Assembly (NCBI GenBank): GCA_014728045.1 | Contig: WJMH01000012.1 | Location: 127,239-191,238 of the forward strand | Reading direction: 5' to 3' | Origin: Candidatus Omnitrophota bacterium | Lineage (GTDB): Bacteria > Omnitrophota > Gorgyraeia > Tantalellales > Tantalellaceae | Length of the DNA: 64,000 bases | Part shown: in pieces, positions 33,306-41,849 of the stretch | Position numbering within the stretch: position 1 is the stretch's first letter | How the letters are laid out: each line of letters starts with the position of its first letter | Notes under the pieces: model-generated | What the model saw: the letters and a program-made list of their open reading frames with translations, nothing else | Databases searched by the model: none | What the model was told of the DNA's origin: nothing | Position numbers and translations under genes: made by a program

Positions 33306-34298
33306 ATGTCCCAGGGGATCACCGCCATAAACGAAAAAGTGCAAAAAGAAAGTGTGTTCATAGAGGACCTTCTTGCCGAGATAAGAAAAGTCATTGTCGG
33401 GCAGGAATATCTTATAGAGAGGCTCCTTGTGGGGCTGTTGGCGAATGGTCACGTTCTGATAGAGGGCGTGCCCGGTCTGGCCAAGACCATGTCGGTCAGG
33501 GTCCTTTCAGCGGCCATCGACACGGGTTTCCAGAGGCTTCAGTTCACGCCCGACCTTTTGCCCGCGGACCTCATAGGAACGCTGGTCTATAATCCGAAAG
33601 AGGGTAATTTCACGACCAAAAAGGGTCCTATTTTCTCTAACATAATACTGGCTGATGAAATCAACAGGGCTCCGGCGAAGGTACAGAGCGCCCTTCTTGA
33701 GGCGATGCAGGAGAGGCAGGTCACCATAGGCGAGAACACCTTCAAGCTCGACGAACCGTTCCTGGTGCTTGCTACGCAGAACCCCATTGAGCAGGAAGGG
33801 ACTTATCCGCTTCCGGAAGCTCAGGTGGACAGGTTCATGCTCAAGATAAATATCGGATATCCGCACAAGGAGGAAGAGCACAAGATACTCAAGAGAATGG
33901 CAGTCACGGATAAGAAGCTGGAAGTCAAGCCCGTGATCTCCCCCGAGAAGATCGTTGAGATGAGAAAGATAATTGACGAGATATACATGGACGAAAAGAT
34001 CGAAAAGTACATAGTTGACATAGTGTTCGCAACGCGCAGCCCCAAGGATTACGGCCTTGAAGAGCTTGAAGGGCTTATAGATTACGGGGCCTCTCCCAGG
34101 GCCAGCATAAATCTCGCGCTCACCGCGAAAGCGTACGCATTCGTCAAGAGACGCGGTTACGTTACACCCCAGGACGTTAAGTCGATAGGTCCGGACGTTC
34201 TGCGTCACAGAGTAATACCCAGTTACGAGGCCGAGGCGCAGGATAAAACATCGGAAGATATCATAAAGAGGGTTTTTGACGAAGTCGAAGTACCGTAA
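33306..34298 (+). CDS. MoxR-type AAA+ ATPase
   Basis: A 330-residue AAA+ chaperone-like ATPase. Walker A is GVPGLAKTMSVRVL, Walker B is LADEINRAP, sensor I lies in LVLATQNPIEQEGTYPLPEAQ, and the C-terminal lid follows. MoxR proteins with VWA partners are thought to assemble or activate metal-binding or membrane complexes, and in Bat operons they contribute to envelope or oxidative stress tolerance. AAGGAGGT precedes ATG 33306. It is the first gene of the operon that continues through DUF58, BatA, BatB and the rest up to metH. Confidence 0.94.
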   Translation: MSQGITAINEKVQKESVFIEDLLAEIRKVIVGQEYLIERLLVGLLANGHVLIEGVPGLAKTMSVRVLSAAIDTGFQRLQFTPDLLPADLIGTLVYNPKEGNFTTKKGPIFSNIILADEINRAPAKVQSALLEAMQERQVTIGENTFKLDEPFLVLATQNPIEQEGTYPLPEAQVDRFMLKINIGYPHKEEEHKILKRMAVTDKKLEVKPVISPEKIVEMRKIIDEIYMDEKIEKYIVDIVFATRSPKDYGLEELEGLIDYGASPRASINLALTAKAYAFVKRRGYVTPQDVKSIGPDVLRHRVIPSYEAEAQDKTSEDIIKRVFDEVEVP

Positions 34299-34316
34299 AC
34301 GATCGCTCAGGCAAAG

Positions 34317-35204
34317 ATGATACCCAAAGAAGTAATAAACAAGATAAGAAGGATACAGATAACCACCTCGCGAAAGGTGACCGATATCTTCGCGGGTCAG
34401 TACCAGAGCGTCTTCAAGGGCGTGGGCATGGAGTTCGAGGAAGTGCGACAGTACATGCCGGGCGATGAGATACGCTCCATAGACTGGAACGTGACCGCCA
34501 GGATGGGGCACCCTTATGTCAAGAAGTTCGTGGAGGAGAGAGAACTGACCATAATGATACTGCTGGATGTTTCCAACTCCTGCCGGTTCGGTACGGCCGG
34601 TCGCGTAAAAAGCGAACTCGCTGCGGAACTGTGTTCTGTGATAGCTTTTTCGGCCATTCAGAACAACGACAAGGTGGGTATGATAACCTTTACAGACCGT
34701 GTCGAGAAGTTCGTTCCCCCGCGCAAGGGCGTGCGGCACGTGTTAAGAGTGGTGCGCGAAGCTATATATAACGAGCCCGAGGGCAAGGGCACCGATATAA
34801 ACCAGGTGCTTGAGTATCTTAACGGCGTGACGACCAGGCGTTCGATAACATTCCTTGTCTCGGACTTTTTCGCCGGCGATTTCAAGAAAACCCTTTCAAT
34901 AACCAATAAAAGGCATGATGTTATCGCTGTTACCATTACCGATCCGGCCGAACTTGTGCTTCCCAAGGCCGGGATCATAAAGATGCACGACGCCGAGACG
35001 GGCGATCTTTTCGAAGTTGACACGTCCGATCCGGCGTTAAGGGTCTCTTACGAAAAGCGCTCGAGCGAGCTGGCCGAAAAGCGCTCGAAGATCTTTCGTT
35101 CCACCGGGGTGGATTCTATAGACATACGCACGGATTCTTCTTATGTGGAACCGCTGATCAAGTTCTTCAGGATGAGAGAGAGAAGAATAAGGGGAGGCAG
35201 ATAG
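34317..35204 (+). CDS. DUF58 protein with a VWA-like fold
   Basis: A 295-residue protein. GMEFEEVRQYMPGDEIRSIDWNVTAR contains the conserved DUF58 block (RSIDWNVTARMG). MILLDVSNSCRFG starts a VWA-like Rossmann fold with a modified MIDAS (DVSNS). VSDFFAGDF and VITIT... support the fold. There is no membrane segment, so it is cytoplasmic. DUF58 proteins are the usual partners of MoxR ATPases and may be their clients. It lies 18 bases after moxR, and its stop codon touches the TTG of the next gene. Confidence 0.92.
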   Translation: MIPKEVINKIRRIQITTSRKVTDIFAGQYQSVFKGVGMEFEEVRQYMPGDEIRSIDWNVTARMGHPYVKKFVEERELTIMILLDVSNSCRFGTAGRVKSELAAELCSVIAFSAIQNNDKVGMITFTDRVEKFVPPRKGVRHVLRVVREAIYNEPEGKGTDINQVLEYLNGVTTRRSITFLVSDFFAGDFKKTLSITNKRHDVIAVTITDPAELVLPKAGIIKMHDAETGDLFEVDTSDPALRVSYEKRSSELAEKRSKIFRSTGVDSIDIRTDSSYVEPLIKFFRMRERRIRGGR

Positions 35205-36158
35205 TTGGTTCTTACTAAAAGAAAAATGTTCATTTTTGCCGTTCTGGCGGCCATGGCCGTCGGGCTTATGGCAGGAGAAGCCTGTGGCGATGAGGAGCTG
35301 GTCTTTAACATAACCAGCAAGGTCGACAGGAGCAAGGTCAATATCGGTGACCCCATCAAGCTGGAGATAAAGGCCGAGGGAGCTTCGGGATATAAACTCG
35401 TTTTCCCCGAGAAGCCCCAGGAGTTGGGGGAGTTCTCTCTTATGAGATCGCGCCCGATCGAGGAAGGCCGAGCGGAAAGGATCGTCGGCCGGGAATACGT
35501 GCTTGGCATATATACAACAGGGCTGCACGTTATACCGCCCGTGGAGGTCATGTATCGCAGTGAAGGTTCCGGTGGGGATTGGCTGAAAGCGAAAAGCCCT
35601 CAGGTGCCCATGGATGTGAGGAGTCTCCTAACAGGCGACGATACCGACATAAAGGATCTTAAAGGCCTTGCGTTTCTGGGGGGGGGTTCTCCCGGGCTAT
35701 TGCTCTTTTTGATTGTTCTGGTTCTTGTCGGCGCTGCCGCGTGGTTTTTCTGGAAGAGGCGCTGGCAGCACATAGAGCAAGCTCAAATGAGGGAAAGGAC
35801 AGCCTATGAAATAGCTCACGAAGAGCTCAGCCGCCTGAAGGCGATGGACCTGGCGGGCAAGGGAAGGGTGAAAGAATATTATACGCGGCTTTCCGATATC
35901 GTAAGACGTTATCTGGAGAAGAGGTTCAGCTACAGGGCCCCGGAGATGACGACAGAGGAATTTTTGCGGGAGCTGAAGACCTCGCCCCTTATCCAGAACG
36001 AGCACAAGGAATTGCTTAAGGATTTTCTTTCGAAATGCGACATGGTCAAGTTCGCCAAGTACGGACCGACCCCCATCGAGACCATTGACAGTTTTAAGGC
36101 TGCAGAAAAGCTGGTCGAGCAGACGCGCGAAGTAGAAAAGGAGGAGGTGGAGGCTTGA
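35205..36158 (+). CDS. BatD/DUF4381-like membrane protein
   Basis: A 317-residue protein. A signal peptide (residues 1-28) is followed by an immunoglobulin-like beta domain (residues ~30-145, VFNITSKVDRSKVNIGDPI), one membrane helix at ~165-185 (LLLFLIVLVLVGAAAWFF), and a cytoplasmic helical tail with KEYYTRLSDIVRRYLEKRF. The plan is that of a short BatD, and the tail resembles DUF4381. The start is TTG 35205, directly after the DUF58 stop and 8 bases from GGGAGG. A methionine codon at 35226 is less well placed for a ribosome site. It overlaps the next gene by four bases (TTGA). Confidence 0.78.
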   Translation: MVLTKRKMFIFAVLAAMAVGLMAGEACGDEELVFNITSKVDRSKVNIGDPIKLEIKAEGASGYKLVFPEKPQELGEFSLMRSRPIEEGRAERIVGREYVLGIYTTGLHVIPPVEVMYRSEGSGGDWLKAKSPQVPMDVRSLLTGDDTDIKDLKGLAFLGGGSPGLLLFLIVLVLVGAAAWFFWKRRWQHIEQAQMRERTAYEIAHEELSRLKAMDLAGKGRVKEYYTRLSDIVRRYLEKRFSYRAPEMTTEEFLRELKTSPLIQNEHKELLKDFLSKCDMVKFAKYGPTPIETIDSFKAAEKLVEQTREVEKEEVEA

Positions 36159-37159
36159 TATATCTGGCGAATCCATGGGTCCTACTTCTTTTGTTGTTGA
36201 TACCCCCAGCGGTGTACCTGCTCACGAGGTACGGCAGGCGCAGAGAAAGCAGCGTGCGTTTTTCCGATAAAGGCCTCGTAAAGGGATTCAAACCGTCCTT
36301 GAGGCTCAGGATGAGTAAAACTCTCGTATATGTGCGGGCGCTCTCTCTTGTTTTGATAATTGTCGCGCTGGCACGCCCGCAGTCGGCCTTCGAAGAGACC
36401 AAGATACATATCGAGGGTATAGATATAGTGCTCGCGGTGGATGTCTCCAGCAGTATGCGCGCGATGGATTTTGAGATAGACGGCGAAAGGGTGGACCGGC
36501 TCGAGGTGGTAAAGAAAGTCGTGCGTGATTTTATCCAGAAAAGGCCGAACGATAAAATAGGGCTTGTAGCTTTTGCCGCGCACGCCTATACGGTCTGCCC
36601 ACTTACGCTTGATCATGACTGGCTGGAGAAGAACCTGGAGAGGGTGAAGATCGGCATGATGGAGGACGGCACGGCCATAGGTTCGGCCCTGGCCGGCGCG
36701 CTTAACAGGATCAAGGATACAGGGACTAAGGAAAAGATCATAATCCTCCTGACCGACGGGAGGAATAACGCCGGCAGGGTATCGCCGATGGTCGCAGCAG
36801 AAGCGGCAAAGGCGCTAGGGGTGAGGATCTATACCATAGGAGCCGGCACTAAAGGCATGGCACCTTACCCGGTGAAGGACATGTTCGGCAATACGGTCCT
36901 GAGGCCCGTGGAAATAGAGATAGATGAGAAGCTTTTAAAGGAAATAGCCGATACCACCAGCGGGCTTTTCTTCAGGGCTACGGATACAAGGTCCCTGGAG
37001 GACATATACGGGGAGATCGACAAGCTCGAGAAGACCCCCATGGAAGAGACGGGATACCACATTTACAATGAACTTTTCGGATATTTCCTCGTTCCCGGTC
37101 TTTTGCTGCTGCTTCTGGAGGTTCTGTTGTCAAATACATGGCTGAGGAGGATACCGTAG
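36155..37159 (+). CDS. batA: BatA-type VWA membrane protein
   Basis: A 334-residue inner-membrane protein. It begins with the BatA N-terminal membrane segment (LANPWVLLLLLLIPPAVYLL) and a second at about residue 55. A VWA domain (residues ~90-290) has MIDAS D96-S98-S100 (DVSSS), GTAIG and LLTDGRNN, and a last membrane helix stands near the C-terminus. The metal-dependent adhesion site is intact, so it should bind a partner protein. The start is TTG at 36155 with GGAGGTGGAGG before it. Its stop is followed directly by the batB ATG. BatA and BatB are probably partners of MoxR in envelope stress tolerance. Confidence 0.9.
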   Translation: MIYLANPWVLLLLLLIPPAVYLLTRYGRRRESSVRFSDKGLVKGFKPSLRLRMSKTLVYVRALSLVLIIVALARPQSAFEETKIHIEGIDIVLAVDVSSSMRAMDFEIDGERVDRLEVVKKVVRDFIQKRPNDKIGLVAFAAHAYTVCPLTLDHDWLEKNLERVKIGMMEDGTAIGSALAGALNRIKDTGTKEKIIILLTDGRNNAGRVSPMVAAEAAKALGVRIYTIGAGTKGMAPYPVKDMFGNTVLRPVEIEIDEKLLKEIADTTSGLFFRATDTRSLEDIYGEIDKLEKTPMEETGYHIYNELFGYFLVPGLLLLLLEVLLSNTWLRRIP

Positions 37160-38179
37160 ATGAGGTTCGGTCTGCCATATATGTCCATATTGCTCTGGCT
37201 GGTGCCGCTACTTGTTGTTTTTTACTTCCTGGCCGCCAAGATGCGGAAAAAGACCATGGAAAGGTTCGCTGAAAGCCCCTTGCTTGTAGAGATAGCTTCT
37301 GATGCGGACAGGCGGAGGAGAAATATATCAAGCGCGATCATTGTCGTTTCCGTTTTTCTGATCGTTCTGAGCCTGATGAGGCCGCAATGGGGTTTTCAGT
37401 GGAGAGAGGTGGAGCGGCGCGGAATTGATATTGTCATTGCCCTGGATACGTCAAAGAGCATGCTCGCAGAAGACGTGTTGCCCAACAGGCTTGAAAGGGC
37501 CAAGCTGGGCATTAAGGACCTGGTCAGGAAGCTCAAGGGCGACAGGATAGGGCTTGTGGTGTTCTCGGGTACCGCTTTTTTGCAGTGCCCGCTCACTGTG
37601 GATTACAACGGGTTCTTGCTTTCGCTGGATGACGTTACTGTTGATACCATACCCGTGGGAGGGACCTCGCTGGCGAACGCCATATACACCGCCATGAAAA
37701 GTTACGAAGGCGGAGGTAAAAAGAACAAGATACTTATAGTGATAACCGACGGAGAGGACCTCGAGGGCGGGGTAGACAAGGCAATAGCCATGGCTAAGCA
37801 CGAAGGCGTGAGGATATTCGCCGTAGGGATAGGAGCCATCGAAGGCGAGCTTATACCCGTCACCGGGAAAGAGGGACGCAGGGTTTTCCTCAAGGACCAG
37901 AAAGGGAACGTTGTCAAGACAAGCCTCAGAGAGGATGTTCTCCAGAAAATGGCGATCGAGACCAACGGTATGTATGTAAGAGCCACCGGGGGGGAATTCG
38001 GACTTGATCTTATATATGAGAAGGAGCTCTCGAAACTGGAAAAAGAGGAGCTTAAAAGCCGGATGGAGAAGCGATACCATGAAAGATATCAGTATTTTCT
38101 GGGGCTGGCGCTGCTGCTCCTTTTCATTGAGCCGTTCATAGGTGATTCCAGGAGAAAAGACAGGGCGTTCGTTAAATAA
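37160..38179 (+). CDS. batB: BatB-type VWA membrane protein
   Basis: A 339-residue paralogue of batA. An N-terminal membrane anchor (MSILLWLVPLLVVFYFLA), a second segment at ~55-75, a VWA domain with MIDAS D96-S98-S100 (DTSKS), GTSLANA and VITDGEDLEGG, and a C-terminal membrane helix (YFLGLALLLLFIEPF) are all visible. It starts directly after the batA stop with GAGGAGGA upstream. The VWA domain should face the periplasm. The next gene begins 4 bases after its stop. Confidence 0.9.
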   Translation: MRFGLPYMSILLWLVPLLVVFYFLAAKMRKKTMERFAESPLLVEIASDADRRRRNISSAIIVVSVFLIVLSLMRPQWGFQWREVERRGIDIVIALDTSKSMLAEDVLPNRLERAKLGIKDLVRKLKGDRIGLVVFSGTAFLQCPLTVDYNGFLLSLDDVTVDTIPVGGTSLANAIYTAMKSYEGGGKKNKILIVITDGEDLEGGVDKAIAMAKHEGVRIFAVGIGAIEGELIPVTGKEGRRVFLKDQKGNVVKTSLREDVLQKMAIETNGMYVRATGGEFGLDLIYEKELSKLEKEELKSRMEKRYHERYQYFLGLALLLLFIEPFIGDSRRKDRAFVK

Positions 38180-38183
38180 GGAT

Positions 38184-39179
38184 ATGTTTATTGGGACTAT
38201 GAGAACAAGAGCACTGATCATGATCATATTATCCGCGGCGTTTATCTTTTTATCTGACGCTGCGTCTGCTGCGTCGGTAAGGGGTATCGTGCGCAGGGCG
38301 GAAGAACTTTTTGAAGAAGGGAAATATGCCGAGGCCCTGGAGGAATACGACAAGGCTCTTCAGCTTGAACCCAACGCGCCGGTCATCCGTTATAATAAGG
38401 GAGTTGCGCTTTACCGGAAAGGTGAATATCAAGAGGCGAAGAAAGCTTTCATGAGAACTCTCGCGACAGGCGAGGAGGATGAGAATATAGAGAAAAAAAG
38501 CATTTATAATGCCGGTAACAGTAAGTTCCGGGCCGGTGAAAGCTTGGAGAAGGCTGACCCCCAGCGGGCTATAAACAGTTATAAGGAAGCCTTAGAATAT
38601 TACAAAAAAGCCATACAGCTCGCGCCGGAGGATGAAGACGCCAAGTATAATTATGAGTTTACGCTGAAGAAAATACGTGAGCTGCAAAAACAACAGCAGC
38701 AACAGCAGCAACAGCAACAGGATAAGGAGCAAAAAGACCAGCAGCAGGACCAGAAGCAACAACAGGATCAACAGCAGCAGGACCAGAAGCAACAACAGGA
38801 TCAACAGCAGCAGGACCAGCAAGACCAGAAAAAGGACCAAAAGAAGAAAGACCAGCAGCAGGACCAGAAGCAACAACAGGATCAACAGCAGCAGGACCAG
38901 CAAAAGGAGAAGGAGCAAAAAGACCAGCAGAAGAAGGATCAGCAAAAGGACCAGCAGAAGCAGCAGGACCAAAAGCAACAGAAGAAGTCTTCCCGTCACG
39001 AAGAGAGACAGCCTGGGGGAGCGGGCGAACTGCAGCAGCCACAACCCGCCCCGGGGGAGCTTACCAAAGAGGAAGCGCAAATGCTTTTAAGGGCGCAGGA
39101 AGAGGAAGAAAGCCGGATGAGAGCCCAGCGCATGAAAGCTCGCAAAGCTCGCAGGCCGGAGGTCGTAAGGGACTGGTGA
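38184..39179 (+). CDS. batC: BatC-type TPR protein with a long Gln-rich tail
   Basis: A 331-residue protein. It has a signal peptide (ALIMIILSAAFIF to SAASV), then two to three TPR repeats (residues ~40-165, YAEALEEYDKALQLEPNAPV), then about 100 residues made almost only of Gln, Asp, Lys and Glu (built from QDQKQQQDQQQ units), and a charged Arg-rich end (ARKARRPEVVRDW). The TPR part matches BatC. The Gln/Lys tail is much longer than in the Bacteroides protein as I recall it. The start is ATG 38184 or ATG 38199. The DNA carries 33-bp repeats in the Gln region. Confidence 0.85.
   Translation: MFIGTMRTRALIMIILSAAFIFLSDAASAASVRGIVRRAEELFEEGKYAEALEEYDKALQLEPNAPVIRYNKGVALYRKGEYQEAKKAFMRTLATGEEDENIEKKSIYNAGNSKFRAGESLEKADPQRAINSYKEALEYYKKAIQLAPEDEDAKYNYEFTLKKIRELQKQQQQQQQQQQDKEQKDQQQDQKQQQDQQQQDQKQQQDQQQQDQQDQKKDQKKKDQQQDQKQQQDQQQQDQQKEKEQKDQQKKDQQKDQQKQQDQKQQKKSSRHEERQPGGAGELQQPQPAPGELTKEEAQMLLRAQEEEESRMRAQRMKARKARRPEVVRDW
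38684..38984 (+). repeat. CAG/CAA-rich coding repeat inside batC
   Basis: A 33-base unit beginning CAGGACCAGAAGCAACAACA occurs unchanged three times: 38745-38777, 38778-38810 (tandem) and 38859-38891. Degenerate CAG/CAA/GAC/AAG codons fill the rest. The exact identity of the copies at the DNA level points to recent duplication or slippage. Confidence 0.9.
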
Positions 39180-39201
39180 TCTTTCAAATCTCAGGATAAA
39201 A

Positions 39202-41055
39202 ATGAAAAAGACAATTATTTACATACTGGTTTTTTGGATGGCCGCATCCGCGAATTCGTGGGCCGAGGACTACAGCTACGAAGCCGAACTTGAGAAAAAC
39301 AATGTCTCAGTGGGTAACCCCATATATCTCTATCTTACGTTCCGCGGCTCCCAGAAGGTGGACAGGCCCAGCATCTCGAAGATCGACGGGCTCCAGGTGC
39401 AGTACGTCGGTCCTTCCACGAAGATACAGGTCATAAACGGTCAGGTATCGCGGTCGATAACACATACCTATCTATTGCTGCCCTTAAAAAAAGGTGAATA
39501 TACGCTCGGTCCGTTCGTTGCCAACGTGGGAGGCGTGGATTACAGTACGGGTGCGGTCACTCTTTCGGCCAGGGACGTTCCCGGTCCGGTTACACCGGGA
39601 GGCGGTGGTATCGCACCGGCGCCGTCGGCGCGACAATCTAACCCTGCGCGGGAGGAGCCCTCGGCAGCGTACCAGGATGACAGAGTGTTCCTGACCATGG
39701 ATGTCGAAAAGCAGAGCGTTTACGTCAATGAAGAGATCCCCCTTGTCATCAAGCTCTATGTCAGTAATGCGGGGCTGAGAGAGATACAGTACCCGACGTT
39801 CCCTCATGAGGGTTTTTCCACGGGGGAATATTCTGAACCCATAAGGCGCAGCGAAGTAAAAAGGGGGGTCAGTTATGAGGTCCTCATGTTCAGGATGAAC
39901 CTCTATGCCATTAAGGAAGGCGATTATGTGCTGGGCCCGGCAAGGCTTAACTGTAAGATGGTGACCCAGAAAAAGACCAGGCGAAGAGCATCGTTTTTCG
40001 GAAGGAGCATATTTGACGATGATTTCTTCACCAGCCGGTTCGGGGTCAATACCTTTCCCATAGAGCTCGAATCCAATGAGATACCCATGACGATACTGCC
40101 TTTCCCGGAGAAGGGCAAACCCACCGATTTCCAGGGAGCGACCGGGGACTTTTCTATGGAGGTCTTTGCCGATCCCAGAGAGGTCAAGGTCGGCGATCCT
40201 ATCGTTCTTAAGATGATAATCACCGGCACCGGCAATCTTGATACCGTTACCGCGCCGGAAGTTTCCGTGGGCGATAAGTTCAAGACCTATGAACCTCAGG
40301 TCACAAAGAAAGATAACAGGAAGATCTATGAACAGATACTTATTCCCAAAAACGAAAAAGTGGAGCAGATACCCGAGGTCTCTTTCAGCTTTTTCAACAC
40401 GGATACAGGCAGGTATGAGACGATTACGCGCGGCCCCGTGCCCGTTAAGGTCATCGAACGCCCTGAGTCCGAACGTGCCGTCAAGATGGTATCTATAGGC
40501 GGGGAGGAGCAGATGCTCTATCCCAAGGAAAAGCTCGGGCAGGATATCGTGTATATAAAAGAGAGCCTCGGGGGCCTTGATCCAAAGGGGGAGTTCATTT
40601 TTTCAGGCTGGCTGTTCTGGGTGGTGCAGCTCGCGCCATTGGCGGCGTTCGTATTCTTTTACGCCGCACACCGCAGAAAAGAGAGGATACAGACAGACAG
40701 AGGTTACGCAAGGTCTCTTAAAGCGCCCCGGAAAGCCAGGAACGGGTTGTCAAGGGCTAACACTTATCTGAAGAAGGGAGAGATACTGCCTTTCTATGAC
40801 GCAATATTCAAAACGCTGCAGGAATATATCGGCAACCGCTTCGACCTTCCCAGGGGCAACGTGAGCCTGACAGTGGTCGAGAAGAGGCTTCTTTCTTCAG
40901 ATTGTGACGAGGAGATCCTTCAAATGCTTCGCGAGGTGTTCTCAAAATGTGAAATGGCCCGGTACGCGTCGGCGCCCCCGGGAGGGGAAGAAGCTGAAGA
41001 GATGCTCAGTAAGGTGAGGAAGATCATCGACTATATGGAGAAGGTGAGGATCTGA
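39202..41055 (+). CDS. batD: BatD-type membrane protein
   Basis: A 617-residue protein with a signal peptide (residues 1-20, MKKTIIYILVFWMAASAN), an N-terminal set of immunoglobulin-like beta domains (residues ~25-460, with a Pro/Gly-rich linker at ~135-150 made of PGGGGIAPAPSARQ-type sequence), one membrane helix at about 472-492, and a cytoplasmic helical tail. The text NNVSVGNPIYLYL is the typical BatD opening. It is probably a periplasmic scaffold for BatA/BatB. It has the same plan as the shorter gene at 35205, so the operon contains two BatD-like proteins. Its stop overlaps the batE ATG (TGATG). Confidence 0.85.
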   Translation: MKKTIIYILVFWMAASANSWAEDYSYEAELEKNNVSVGNPIYLYLTFRGSQKVDRPSISKIDGLQVQYVGPSTKIQVINGQVSRSITHTYLLLPLKKGEYTLGPFVANVGGVDYSTGAVTLSARDVPGPVTPGGGGIAPAPSARQSNPAREEPSAAYQDDRVFLTMDVEKQSVYVNEEIPLVIKLYVSNAGLREIQYPTFPHEGFSTGEYSEPIRRSEVKRGVSYEVLMFRMNLYAIKEGDYVLGPARLNCKMVTQKKTRRRASFFGRSIFDDDFFTSRFGVNTFPIELESNEIPMTILPFPEKGKPTDFQGATGDFSMEVFADPREVKVGDPIVLKMIITGTGNLDTVTAPEVSVGDKFKTYEPQVTKKDNRKIYEQILIPKNEKVEQIPEVSFSFFNTDTGRYETITRGPVPVKVIERPESERAVKMVSIGGEEQMLYPKEKLGQDIVYIKESLGGLDPKGEFIFSGWLFWVVQLAPLAAFVFFYAAHRRKERIQTDRGYARSLKAPRKARNGLSRANTYLKKGEILPFYDAIFKTLQEYIGNRFDLPRGNVSLTVVEKRLLSSDCDEEILQMLREVFSKCEMARYASAPPGGEEAEEMLSKVRKIIDYMEKVRI

Positions 41056-41849
41056 TGGGTTTTCGTATATCAAAAGGACGTTTTGGAAGCGCAATTAAAT
41101 GTCTGTTATGCGCTGCTGCTGTTCTGTCTTTTTGCATCTGTTCCCATGCTGAGGAGAGGGAAGCCGGTCCTGAGAGGCTTTTTGCGCGCGGCAATGACTA
41201 TTATGAACAGGGTGACTATCAGAACGCCATCAATGAATACAAGAAGATAATCGATGGGGGTCAGGCCAGCGGACCTCTTTACTATAACATCGCCGGGGCG
41301 TATTTTAAATCAGGCCAGCTTGGGAAGGCTGTATTGAATTACAGGCGGGCGATGTTCCTGATGCCGCGTGACGGTGACCTGAAGGCCAATTACAAGTTCG
41401 CCAAAAGTGCCGTTCTGGAGAAGCCGCCTTCGCCCCAGGGTATATGGCAGAAGGCGGGGATCGGGTTATATGCCGGCAATTTCACCGTAAATGAACTTGC
41501 TATTCTTTCTTCAGCTGCATATATTCTCGCGCTTTTTCTTCTTTACCTGTTACTTACGCGCCATGCGGTCAACTGGTATTTATCGGTCGTTATCCTGTGT
41601 CTCGTGCTTTATATAGGCCTTAACATGGCCGTTATCTGGAAGAAAGCCCATGACTACAGGACCGGTGCGGTCACTGTCTCTTCCGAAGCGCAGGCATATT
41701 ACGGACCTTTCGATACCGCGACCAAATTCTTTACCCTGAATGAAGGAGTGCATGTGAACGTTCTTAGTTCAAAAGATGACTGGTACAAGGTCAGGCGCCG
41801 TGACGGAAAGATCGGCTGGGTGAAAAAAACCACAATGGAAAGAATATAA
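41055..41849 (+). CDS. batE: BatE-type TPR and SH3-domain membrane protein
   Basis: A 264-residue protein. It has a signal/anchor segment at ~14-28, TPR repeats (ARGNDYYEQGDYQNAINEYKK onward), two membrane helices (residues ~150-200, LFLLYLLLTRHAVNWYLSVV), and a C-terminal bacterial SH3 domain (residues ~210-264, FFTLNEGVHVNVLSSKDDWYKVR). The SH3 domain often contacts peptidoglycan peptides. Its stop codon overlaps the metH start (TAATG), so metH translation is directly coupled to it. Confidence 0.85.
   Translation: MGFRISKGRFGSAIKCLLCAAAVLSFCICSHAEEREAGPERLFARGNDYYEQGDYQNAINEYKKIIDGGQASGPLYYNIAGAYFKSGQLGKAVLNYRRAMFLMPRDGDLKANYKFAKSAVLEKPPSPQGIWQKAGIGLYAGNFTVNELAILSSAAYILALFLLYLLLTRHAVNWYLSVVILCLVLYIGLNMAVIWKKAHDYRTGAVTVSSEAQAYYGPFDTATKFFTLNEGVHVNVLSSKDDWYKVRRRDGKIGWVKKTTMERI

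Noticed and set aside
33507-34739. Minus-strand frame of about 410 codons
   Set aside because: It is antisense to the MoxR and DUF58 genes. The translated protein shows no known domain and no ribosome site.
38592-39080. Minus-strand open frame rich in Leu and Val
   Set aside because: It is the antisense reading of the CAG/CAA repeat in batC. The strange composition comes from the repeat, and there is no ribosome site.
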